Source: RBG-16-66-20 sp035308765 (GTDB lineage: Bacteria; Pseudomonadota; Gammaproteobacteria; Burkholderiales; SG8-39). From it: a stretch of DNA of 10,546 nucleotides. A program made the position numbers and the translations under genes. Below the pieces are notes generated by a model that was not told the origin of the DNA, searched no databases, and worked only from the letters and a program-made list of their open reading frames with translations. This document shows, piece by piece, positions 1 to 5,915 of this stretch (position 1 is its first letter; the number at the start of each line of letters is the position of its first letter). Location of the stretch: assembly GCA_035308765.1 (NCBI GenBank), contig DATGGA010000092.1, positions 1-10,546 of the forward strand, written 5' to 3'.

Positions 1-1
1 C

Positions 2-1447
2 CTGCCCGACAAGGCCATCGACCTTATGGACGAGGCCGCGGCGCGGCTGAAGATGCAGGTCGATTCCAAGCCGGAAGAGCTGGACTCGATGGACCGGGAA
101 ATCATCCGGCTCAAGATCGAGCAGGAGGCGCTCAAGAAAGAGAGCGATGCCGGTTCCAAAAGCCGCCTGAAGGCGCTGGAGAAGGAGCTTGCCGAACTCG
201 AGGAGAAGTCGGCGGCGCTGACCGCGCGCTGGAGCGCGGAGAAGAACAAGCTGTCGGATGCGCAGAAGCTCAAGAGCGAGCTCGATGCACTGCGCATCGA
301 ACTGGCCAATGCGCAGCGCCGCGGCGAATTCCAGCGCGCCGGCGAATTGGCCTATGGCCGGATTCCCGAACTCGAAAGGAAACTCAGCGATATCGAGGCC
401 AAGGAAAATCCCGGCGAGATGATGGAGGAGGCGGTCACCGCCAATCACATCGCGCAGGTGGTCTCGCGCTGGACCGGCGTTCCCGTCGACAAGATGCTGG
501 AGGGCGAAAAGGACAAGCTCTTGAAGATGGAGGCGAGCCTCGGCCAGCGCGTCGTTGGCCAGGCGGAGGCCGTGCACGCTGTCGCGACCGCCGTGCGCCG
601 CTCGCGCGCAGGTCTTCAGGATCCGAACCGGCCGATGGGCTCGTTCATGTTCTTAGGCCCCACCGGCGTCGGTAAGACCGAGCTCACCAAGGCGCTCGCC
701 ACTTATCTGTTCAACGATGAGCAGGCGCTGATCCGCATCGACATGTCCGAATACATGGAGAAGCATTCGGTCGCGCGCCTGATCGGCGCGCCGCCGGGCT
801 ACGTCGGCTACGACGAGGGCGGCCAGCTCACGGAGCTCGTGCGCCGCAAGCCCTATGCCGTGATCCTGTTCGACGAGGTCGAGAAGGCGCACCCTGACGT
901 GTTCAACGCCCTACTGCAGGTGCTGGACGAAGGCCGCATGACCGACGGCCAGGGCCGCACCGTGGATTTCAAGAACACGGTGATCGTGATGACTTCGAAC
1001 CTCGGTTCGCACGTGATCCAACAGATGGCCCTCACTTCGCCTCCCACCGACTACGGCGTGGTGAAGCTCGCTGTGATGGCCGAGGTGAAGACCCATTTCC
1101 GGCCCGAGTTCGTCAACCGCATCGACGAAGTGGTGGTGTTCCACGCGCTGGCCGACGACAATATCCGCTCCATCGCCCGCATCCAGCTGAAGTTTCTGGC
1201 CGCGCGCCTGGCGAAGATGGACTACGGCCTCGAAGTGTCGGATGCCGCGGTGGCGGAAATCGCCAAGGCCGGCTTCGACCCTGTCTACGGCGCGCGGCCG
1301 CTCAAGCGCGCGATCCAGTCCGAACTGGAGAACCCCCTGGCGAAGGCGATCCTGGAAGGGCGTTTCGCGCCCAGGGACTCGATCCGGGTGGATTACCGCA
1401 GTTCGAAGATGACCTTCGAGAAGGCTCCCGCGAGAGCCGCGGCCTGA
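2..1447 (+). CDS. clpB: ATP-dependent disaggregase ClpB, C-terminal part (5' end outside window)
   Basis: ClpB is a hexameric AAA+ chaperone that pulls polypeptides out of aggregates together with DnaK in the cytoplasm. The visible 481 residues, read in phase from base 2, begin at the LPDKAIDL motif at the end of the first ATPase domain. A charged coiled-coil middle domain follows (about bases 70-400), then the second ATPase domain. That domain shows Walker A GPTGVGKT (656-679), a GYVG pore loop (797-808), Walker B VILFDE (860-877), the FRPEFVNRIDE segment and the sensor-2 motif GARPLKR (from 1289). The middle domain separates ClpB from ClpA and ClpC-type proteins. Roughly the first 380 residues of a typical 860-residue ClpB are missing because of the window edge. 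No internal damage is seen. Its 3' end overlaps the end of the convergent yqgE-like gene by about 55 bases. Identification is very secure. Confidence 0.97.
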   Translation: MPDKAIDLMDEAAARLKMQVDSKPEELDSMDREIIRLKIEQEALKKESDAGSKSRLKALEKELAELEEKSAALTARWSAEKNKLSDAQKLKSELDALRIELANAQRRGEFQRAGELAYGRIPELERKLSDIEAKENPGEMMEEAVTANHIAQVVSRWTGVPVDKMLEGEKDKLLKMEASLGQRVVGQAEAVHAVATAVRRSRAGLQDPNRPMGSFMFLGPTGVGKTELTKALATYLFNDEQALIRIDMSEYMEKHSVARLIGAPPGYVGYDEGGQLTELVRRKPYAVILFDEVEKAHPDVFNALLQVLDEGRMTDGQGRTVDFKNTVIVMTSNLGSHVIQQMALTSPPTDYGVVKLAVMAEVKTHFRPEFVNRIDEVVVFHALADDNIRSIARIQLKFLAARLAKMDYGLEVSDAAVAEIAKAGFDPVYGARPLKRAIQSELENPLAKAILEGRFAPRDSIRVDYRSSKMTFEKAPARAAA

Positions 1448-2106
1448 CGAACGTCATCCCCGCGAAGCCTGGCCCCGAATGAATCAATCGGGGTACGGGG
1501 ATCCAGATTTTCCGCCCTGATCCTTTTCGTCTGCTGCAGCATCTCTTCCCACAGGCCGTCCATGTCCTTGCGGAAGACGATGTTCAGGTCGGGCGCCAGC
1601 ACCGACCACAGGCCGCGGTCGATTTCGGCCTGCAGCTCGCCCGGTCGCCATCCCACGTAGCCGACGTAGTAGCGCGCGTCGTTCGGCCTGGATTCGATCA
1701 CCTGGTCGATGGTGTTGACGCGAAACGCCATGTACAGGTTTTTCATGATCTGCACGGTGCCGGCGCCGGGCGCGGCGTCGGTCTTCACCAGCGCCACCAG
1801 CGCGTCGCGCGAGAACGGCCCGCCGTAATACACCGGGTCGATCACCTTCTTCGAGGGTTCGTGCTCGGGAAACAGGCTGGCGAGCGAGCGGTGGGTCGGG
1901 CGGTTGAGGATGACGCCGATGTAGCCGCCGTTGGGCGCCGGCGCCGCGATCAGCACCGTCTCCCGGAAGTCCAGGTCGCGCAGCGCGGGATTCGCGACCA
2001 GCAGCAGCGCGTCCTCGTCCTGCGCCAGGGCCGTGGCCGGCCAGGACGCCGACATGAAGAGCAGAAGGAGAACGAAGGCGGCCAGCGGCCGCGCGGCGCG
2101 AACCAT
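1393..2106 (-). CDS. Exported YqgE/AlgH-family protein, copy 1, with repeat-derived C-terminal tail
   Basis: This is a 237-residue member of the YqgE/AlgH (DUF179) family, whose molecular function is not established. Family motifs are GVILNRP (64-70), YYGGP (93-97) and GYVGWRPGELQAEI (149-162), followed by DLNIVF. Unlike Escherichia coli YqgE, which starts directly at the domain, residues 1-28 form a signal peptide: basic start, long Leu/Val core and an ALA cleavage-type end. The mature protein is therefore probably periplasmic. The ATG at 2106 was chosen because it gives this leader; no good ribosome binding site precedes it. The gene starts 20 bases after the stop of the second copy, so translation may be coupled. 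The domain ends near residue 195. Residues 201-219 are a translated dispersed inverted repeat (LDPR...RGDDV), and 220-237 are antisense to clpB. The tail looks acquired rather than functional. Family assignment is strong; role unknown. Confidence 0.87.
   Translation of the reverse strand: MVRAARPLAAFVLLLLFMSASWPATALAQDEDALLLVANPALRDLDFRETVLIAAPAPNGGYIGVILNRPTHRSLASLFPEHEPSKKVIDPVYYGGPFSRDALVALVKTDAAPGAGTVQIMKNLYMAFRVNTIDQVIESRPNDARYYVGYVGWRPGELQAEIDRGLWSVLAPDLNIVFRKDMDGLWEEMLQQTKRIRAENLDPRTPIDSFGARLRGDDVRQAAALAGAFSKVIFELR
1451..1506. repeat. Dispersed-repeat-like nested inverted repeat between clpB and the yqgE-like gene
   Basis: The outer arms ATCCCCG (1456-1462) and CGGGGAT (1496-1502) are perfect complements. 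They enclose a second perfect pair, CCCCGA (1473-1478) and TCGGGG (1488-1493). The overall form, GTCATCCCCGCG ... GGGGATCCAG, resembles short dispersed repeats common in proteobacterial genomes, such as the Neisseria dRS3 type built on ATTCCC...GGGAAT. It lies just after the clpB stop and could act as a transcription stop or 3' end protector for clpB. Only a short T run (1508-1511) follows on the plus strand, so it is not a canonical intrinsic terminator. It is translated as part of the convergent gene. One copy alone cannot prove that it is dispersed. Confidence 0.6.
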
Positions 2107-2126
2107 CTTGCAATTATTGTAGCGCG

Positions 2127-2714
2127 TCAGTTGCGGGTCCGGGGAGCGAGGATCGCCCGTTCCACCAGCTCTTCCCACAGGTTCTCGGTGTTGTCGCGAA
2201 ACAGCGTTGCCTCGTCCGCGGGAAGGAAGTACCAGCCGTCGCGCATGAATTCGCTCTCGAGCTGGTCCGGCGCCCAACCGGAGAACCCGGCGTACAGGCG
2301 GTAGCGCGCCGCCGGATCGGCGAGCAGCTTCTCGATGTTGTCCGGGTTCAGCGTCAGGTAGATGTTCTTGAGCACGTGGAAAGCCGGCGCTTGCGGAACG
2401 GTGTCGGAGCGGAACACCGCGATCACCACCTGCCGCATCACCGGGCCGCCCAGGAACACCGGGCCGCGGTAGTTCTGCGTCGGAATATCCGGCGAAACGA
2501 ATAGCGACAGCTTCAGCTTGCTCGGGCGGTTGATGATCACGCCCACGGTGGCGGCGTCCTCGGTCTGCGTGACGAGCACCACCGTTCTTTCGAAGTTCGG
2601 ATCGGCGAGCCCCGGCTTCGCGATCAGGAGCAGGCCGTTGGCGGGCAGGTTCTGCTGCGCCTGCGCGGTAAAACCGGCCAGCCCGAACAGCAAAACGATC
2701 AGGACCCGCGCCAT
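2127..2714 (-). CDS. Exported YqgE/AlgH-family protein, copy 2
   Basis: This 195-residue protein belongs to the YqgE/AlgH (DUF179) family, of unknown biochemical role. Residues 1-19 or so are a classic short signal peptide (hydrophobic LIVLLFGLAG, then AQA before the cut), so it is probably exported to the periplasm. The domain shows GVIINRP (58-64), FLGGPV (87-92), KNIYL and GFSGWAPDQLESEF (143-156), ending with LW.EL near the C-terminus. Its length matches the usual family size plus a leader, without the extra tail of its neighbour. The ATG at 2714 is preceded by a weak GGCGGA. It lies 31 bases after the hydrolase stop and 20 bases before copy 1. Both copies share domain order and leaders but have clearly diverged, so this is an old duplication. 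The family call is strong. Confidence 0.9.
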   Translation of the reverse strand: MARVLIVLLFGLAGFTAQAQQNLPANGLLLIAKPGLADPNFERTVVLVTQTEDAATVGVIINRPSKLKLSLFVSPDIPTQNYRGPVFLGGPVMRQVVIAVFRSDTVPQAPAFHVLKNIYLTLNPDNIEKLLADPAARYRLYAGFSGWAPDQLESEFMRDGWYFLPADEATLFRDNTENLWEELVERAILAPRTRN

Positions 2715-2745
2715 TGTTCCGCCGGCATCATCGGTATCCGCACTA

Positions 2746-3537
2746 CTACCTCGCAAGAAGCCATGCCGCAATTTGCCGGACGACTTCGGCTTCAATCCCG
2801 TTGTAGCCGTGGTACGCGAACGCCTCGCACGGATCGCCCATGTTCTGCCCGCCCTTGAACGAGAGCAACTCCTTTCTCGGCGAGTTCTCCAGCTTTGCCA
2901 TGAGCGACTGTATCTCCGTGAACGGAGTGACAAAGCATGCATCCTGCTCGTGGTGAACAACGAGGACCGGGATCCTTATTTTGTCGAGAGGCATCGTCGG
3001 GACCGCGCGGCTCTTCTTGTCGGTCAGAATGCTGGATGTCAGCACGATGCCGTCCGGCGCGTCGGGACCGGAAAGTTCAGTGGCGACGTAAGCGACGGAT
3101 TGGGTGCCGCGGCTGGTGCCAACCAGCCACACCGGCATGCTCGACTTGCTCCGCAGCCAGGCAATGACGGCCTTGACGTCCGCTGCATGCTCGGGCTGCT
3201 GGCGAAAACCGGAAAGAAAGGGAGGGCTTTGCCGGTCCGATGGCGCGTCTATGAGCACCACCACCAGGCCCTGGTCGGCGAAAAGCTGGCGCGTGCGCAC
3301 CAGGAAGTTTCCTTCGCCCCACTTCAACGAACCGTTCGGGAATATTTGGAGGCCGCCATGCCCGCCGGCGAACATGACGACAGTCGCCTTCGCTGCCGGC
3401 GGCGTGAGCACCGCCAACCGTTGGGTGATGCCCGGCCGCGTGGGTATGTCGACGACCGTCTGCACGGTCTGCGCGCTTGCTTGCGAGAGGAACGCAGCGA
3501 GACAAGTCGCGACCAATGGACCAAACCGGTTACGCAT
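2746..3537 (-). CDS. Secreted alpha/beta hydrolase (serine esterase-like)
   Basis: This 263-residue protein has an N-terminal signal peptide (residues 1-22, ending QASAQ), so it should act outside the cytoplasm. It has the alpha/beta-hydrolase layout. There is an oxyanion-type loop FAGGHGG (56-62), and the nucleophile elbow GTSRG puts Ser142 in the catalytic place. The likely acid is Asp199 in HHEQD after a beta strand, and the likely base His243 in AYHGYNG. Cys201 and Cys237 lie near the acid and base and could form a disulfide in the periplasm. The substrate is unknown; dienelactone hydrolase-like or esterase activity are possibilities. A TTG at 3549 is in frame, but the ATG at 3537 has GAGGT five bases upstream and gives a clean leader. 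It sits between the Cys4 mini-gene and the exported YqgE pair on the same strand, so a shared transcript is likely. Confidence 0.85.
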   Translation of the reverse strand: MRNRFGPLVATCLAAFLSQASAQTVQTVVDIPTRPGITQRLAVLTPPAAKATVVMFAGGHGGLQIFPNGSLKWGEGNFLVRTRQLFADQGLVVVLIDAPSDRQSPPFLSGFRQQPEHAADVKAVIAWLRSKSSMPVWLVGTSRGTQSVAYVATELSGPDAPDGIVLTSSILTDKKSRAVPTMPLDKIRIPVLVVHHEQDACFVTPFTEIQSLMAKLENSPRKELLSFKGGQNMGDPCEAFAYHGYNGIEAEVVRQIAAWLLAR

Positions 3538-3542
3538 ACAGC

Positions 3543-3547
3543 ACCTC
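3543..3547 (-). promoter_or_regulatory. Ribosome binding site fixing the hydrolase start
   Basis: GAGGT on the minus strand lies five bases before the ATG at 3537. It favours that codon over the in-frame TTG at 3549, which overlaps this site. Confidence 0.6.
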
Positions 3548-3591
3548 AAGGCGTCTGATTGCTGGATGGTCGGACAAGCGGAATGCGGGAA

Positions 3592-3732
3592 CTAAGGTTT
3601 CTTTTCGCCGCTGCCCGGAGTTGGCGGCGTTTGTTCGGGTTTGTAGTCACCGATCACGCTCTTCAGCGGACAGACCTTGAATGCGGGACACTTCTTGCAG
3701 CCGGCGACGATCGCGATCGGGCAGAGGGTCAT
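3592..3732 (-). CDS. Small four-cysteine protein of unknown function (46 residues)
   Basis: This short frame starts MTLCPIAIVAGCKKCPAFKV, continues CPLKSVIGDYKPEQ, and ends in a Pro/Gly/Lys-rich tail. Cysteines at 4, 12, 15 and 21 (spacing C-x7-C-x2-C-x5-C), three of them followed by proline or in a CKKC turn, look like a metal or iron-sulfur cluster ligand set, or a redox-active set. There is no signal peptide or membrane segment, so a cytoplasmic site is likely. Support that it is real: a clear GGGAG six bases before the ATG, a fit in the otherwise empty gap between the VIT gene (33 bases upstream) and the hydrolase (54 bases downstream), the same strand, and a residue pattern too ordered for chance. 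I do not recognise a named family and propose no specific function. Confidence 0.72.
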   Translation of the reverse strand: MTLCPIAIVAGCKKCPAFKVCPLKSVIGDYKPEQTPPTPGSGEKKP

Positions 3733-3738
3733 CTGTTG

Positions 3739-3743
3739 CTCCC
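3739..3743 (-). promoter_or_regulatory. Ribosome binding site of the Cys4 mini-gene
   Basis: GGGAG on the minus strand (within CGGGAG, 3739-3744) sits six bases before the ATG at 3732. It is a main reason for accepting this short frame as a gene. Confidence 0.6.
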
Positions 3744-3765
3744 GTTACGTTTAAGGACTCCTAGA

Positions 3766-4455
3766 TTACGCCACTGTGCCGAACAAGGCGCCGATGCCGG
3801 CCGTCACTGCCATCGCGAGCGCGCCCCAGAAGGTGACGCGCATGGCACCTACGGTCACGTTCGCGCCGCCGGCGCGGGCGGCGAGGGCGCCCAGGAATGC
3901 GAGGAATATCAGAGAAGTTATGGAGACGGCCGGGAGAAGGATGGATTGCGGCGCGATCGCGGCGACGGAGAGGGGCAGGGCGGCGCCGACGGAGAAGCTG
4001 CAGGCGGAGGCGAGCGCCGCCTGAATCGGCCGCGCCTTTTGCCGGTCGGAGATGCCGAGCTCGTCGCGGGCATGCGCGCCGAGCGCGTCGTGCGCCATGA
4101 GTTGATCGGCGACTTGTTTCGCCAGCGAGGGGTCGAGGCCGCGTTCGACGTAGATCGCCGCCAGCTCCCGGCGCTCGCCCTGGTCGTCCGCCTTGAGTTC
4201 CCCGCGCTCGCGATCGAGGTCGGCTCGTTCGGTATCGGCCTGCGAATGGACGGACACGTATTCGCCGGCGGCCATCGACATGGCGCCTGCGACGAGACCA
4301 GCGACGCCGGCTATCAGTATGCTTGCATGCGTCGCCTCCGAGGCGGCGACGCCGAGGACGAGGCTAGCGGTGGAAAGGATGCCGTCGTTCGCGCCCAGCA
4401 CCGTGGCCCGGAGCCAGCCGATGCGTTCATTGCGATGCCGTTCGCCGTGGGGCAT
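3766..4455 (-). CDS. VIT1/CCC1-family iron/manganese transporter-like membrane protein
   Basis: This 229-residue membrane protein matches the VIT (vacuolar iron transporter/nodulin-21) family, whose characterised members move Fe2+ or Mn2+ out of the cytosol. Five membrane segments can be drawn: about 14-36, 45-67, 145-166, 170-192 and 204-227. TM1 carries the family motif GANDGILST with Asp24, and TM2 carries AGAMSMAAGEYVSV with Met59, Met61 and Glu65, corresponding to the metal path in plant VIT1. Between TM2 and TM3 lies a charged helical stretch rich in Glu/Asp (68-140), the position of the cytosolic metal-binding domain. Length is normal for the bacterial type. It starts 12 bases after the mdtD-like gene ends, so co-transcription is likely. 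The metal itself cannot be read from the sequence. Family call strong; iron versus manganese open. Confidence 0.9.
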   Translation of the reverse strand: MPHGERHRNERIGWLRATVLGANDGILSTASLVLGVAASEATHASILIAGVAGLVAGAMSMAAGEYVSVHSQADTERADLDRERGELKADDQGERRELAAIYVERGLDPSLAKQVADQLMAHDALGAHARDELGISDRQKARPIQAALASACSFSVGAALPLSVAAIAPQSILLPAVSITSLIFLAFLGALAARAGGANVTVGAMRVTFWGALAMAVTAGIGALFGTVA

Positions 4456-4467
4456 GAAGCAGTCTAC

Positions 4468-5880
4468 CTAAGGCAATGCCGCCGGCGCGACCCGCTTGTC
4501 GCTCATTTTTATGTCCGGCGACAGTTGCCAGAAGATCCATCCGGATGCGCAGGTGATCAGGCCGACGGCGGCGAAGGTGGCATGGAAGGCGGGCAGAGTC
4601 TGCGCCATCCCATCCTGCACGAACATCGATGTAAACGTCGCCAGCAGCGCGCCGGCGACCGCCACGCCGAGGCTCATCGACGCCATCTGCACCATCGACA
4701 TCAGGCTGTTGCCGCCGCTCGCCTCGACCGGATCGAGGTCCTTCAGCGTGATGGTGTTCATCGCGGTGAACTGCAGCGAATTCACCGCGCCGAACACCGC
4801 CAGCTGGATGATCCGCAGCCAGATCGGTTCGTCCGCATGAAACAGCGCAAAGCTGGCGATGGACAGCCCGACCAGGAGGGTGTTCGCCACCAGCACGCGG
4901 CGGTAGCCCGCGCGCGTGATCAGCGGCGTGACCACCGGCTTGCAGAGGATGGCGGCGATCGCCACCGGGATCATCATCATGCCGGCCTGCTGGGGCGAAT
5001 AGCCGAGGCTCACCTGCAGCAGGAGCGGGATCAGGAACGGCATGCTGCCGCTGCCGATGCGCGCGAACAGGTTCCCCAGCAGGCCGATGCTGAACGTGTG
5101 GATGCGAAACAGGTGAGGCGAGAACAGCGGATCGGGCCGCTGCGCCGCATGCAGCCAGTAGGCGGTCAGGCTGGCGAACCCGAAGCACAGCAGCACCAGC
5201 ACGGAGGCGTGGCGCATGCCGAGTTCCGACAGGCCGTCGAGCGATAGTGAAATCGCCACCATGCCGATTGCCAGCAGCAGGTAGCCGGTGGTGTCGAAGC
5301 GCGGCACCGTGTCGATGCGGCTGTCGGGCATCCATGCGAGCGTGGCGACGCCGCCAGCGAGGCCGATCGGGATGTTGATGAGGAAAATCCAGTGCCAGGA
5401 CGCGGCTTCGACCAGCCAGCCGCCCAGCGTCGGGCCGATCAGCGGGCCGACCATGCCGGGGATCGCCACGAAGCTCATCGCCTGCAGGAATTTCTCGCGC
5501 GGGAAGGCGCGCAGTACCGAGAGCCTGCCGACCGGCAGCAGCATGGCGCCGCCCGCGCCCTGGATCACACGCACGGCCACGAGCTGCGTCACGCTGTGCG
5601 AAAGCGCGCAAAGGAGCGACCCGGTCATGAACAGCAGGATGGCGCTGAAAAAAGCGCGCCGCGTGCCGAAGCGGTCCGCGAGCCAGCCCGACGCGGGGAT
5701 CAGCATCGCCATCGTCAGCGCGTAGGCGATCACCACCGATTGCATGCGCAGCGGGCTCTCGCCGAGATCGCGCGCCATCGCCGGCAGCGCGGTATTGACG
5801 ATGGTGGAGTCCAGCGTCTGCATGAAGAAGCCGACCGCCACCAGCCACAGCAGGAAATTCTGCGACCGCTCCTCGTTCAC
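4468..5880 (-). CDS. mdtD: MFS multidrug exporter, MdtD-like (DHA2 family)
   Basis: This is a proton-driven major facilitator exporter of the inner membrane, 470 residues, with the many hydrophobic segments of the 14-helix DHA2 group. It follows Escherichia coli MdtD closely along its length: GFFMQTLDSTIVNTALP (18-34, motif D1), PASGWLADRFG (62-72, motif A), GGAMLLPVGRL (110-120), VGPLIGPTLGGWLVE (144-158, motif C), SWHWIFLINIP, then GYRRVLVA and the late LKDL...GNSLMSM segment. Substrates are not known here, and in E. coli MdtD's own role is uncertain. I chose GTG at 5880, which gives an N-terminus aligned with MdtD. A TTG at 5895 in frame would add five residues but lies inside a T run after gcdH. 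No strong ribosome binding site is seen for either. The VIT gene follows after 12 bases. Confidence 0.9.
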   Translation of the reverse strand: MNEERSQNFLLWLVAVGFFMQTLDSTIVNTALPAMARDLGESPLRMQSVVIAYALTMAMLIPASGWLADRFGTRRAFFSAILLFMTGSLLCALSHSVTQLVAVRVIQGAGGAMLLPVGRLSVLRAFPREKFLQAMSFVAIPGMVGPLIGPTLGGWLVEAASWHWIFLINIPIGLAGGVATLAWMPDSRIDTVPRFDTTGYLLLAIGMVAISLSLDGLSELGMRHASVLVLLCFGFASLTAYWLHAAQRPDPLFSPHLFRIHTFSIGLLGNLFARIGSGSMPFLIPLLLQVSLGYSPQQAGMMMIPVAIAAILCKPVVTPLITRAGYRRVLVANTLLVGLSIASFALFHADEPIWLRIIQLAVFGAVNSLQFTAMNTITLKDLDPVEASGGNSLMSMVQMASMSLGVAVAGALLATFTSMFVQDGMAQTLPAFHATFAAVGLITCASGWIFWQLSPDIKMSDKRVAPAALP

Positions 5881-5893
5881 GCCGGACCGGCGC

Positions 5894-5915
5894 AAAAAAA
5901 AGCGGCCCCGGCGCT
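5894..5915 (-). terminator. Weak possible intrinsic terminator after gcdH
   Basis: Reading the minus strand, AGCG (5915-5912) can pair with CGCT (5904-5901) around a seven-base GC-rich loop, followed by a run of T through 5894. The stem is only four base pairs and begins in the gcdH stop codon. The T run is good but the stem is weak, so it may be partial or meaningless. If real, it separates gcdH from the exporter gene. Confidence 0.3.

Noticed and set aside
2116..2121. TACAAT on the minus strand as a -10 box for YqgE copy 1
   Set aside because: No -35 element lies at the right distance, and the site is within a likely operon just after the copy 2 stop.
3559..5247. 562-residue plus-strand open frame
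   Set aside because: It lies opposite the VIT and mdtD-like genes, is rich in Arg, Gly, His and Gln with no recognisable motif, and reflects GC-rich antisense sequence.
4427..5848. 473-residue minus-strand frame overlapping the exporter
   Set aside because: It is a shifted frame of the mdtD-like gene and lacks membrane helices and motifs.
5880..5892. Hairpin CGCCG-GTC-CGGCG as a terminator
   Set aside because: On the minus strand the T run comes before it, and on the plus strand it is followed by A residues, so it does not fit an intrinsic terminator in either direction.
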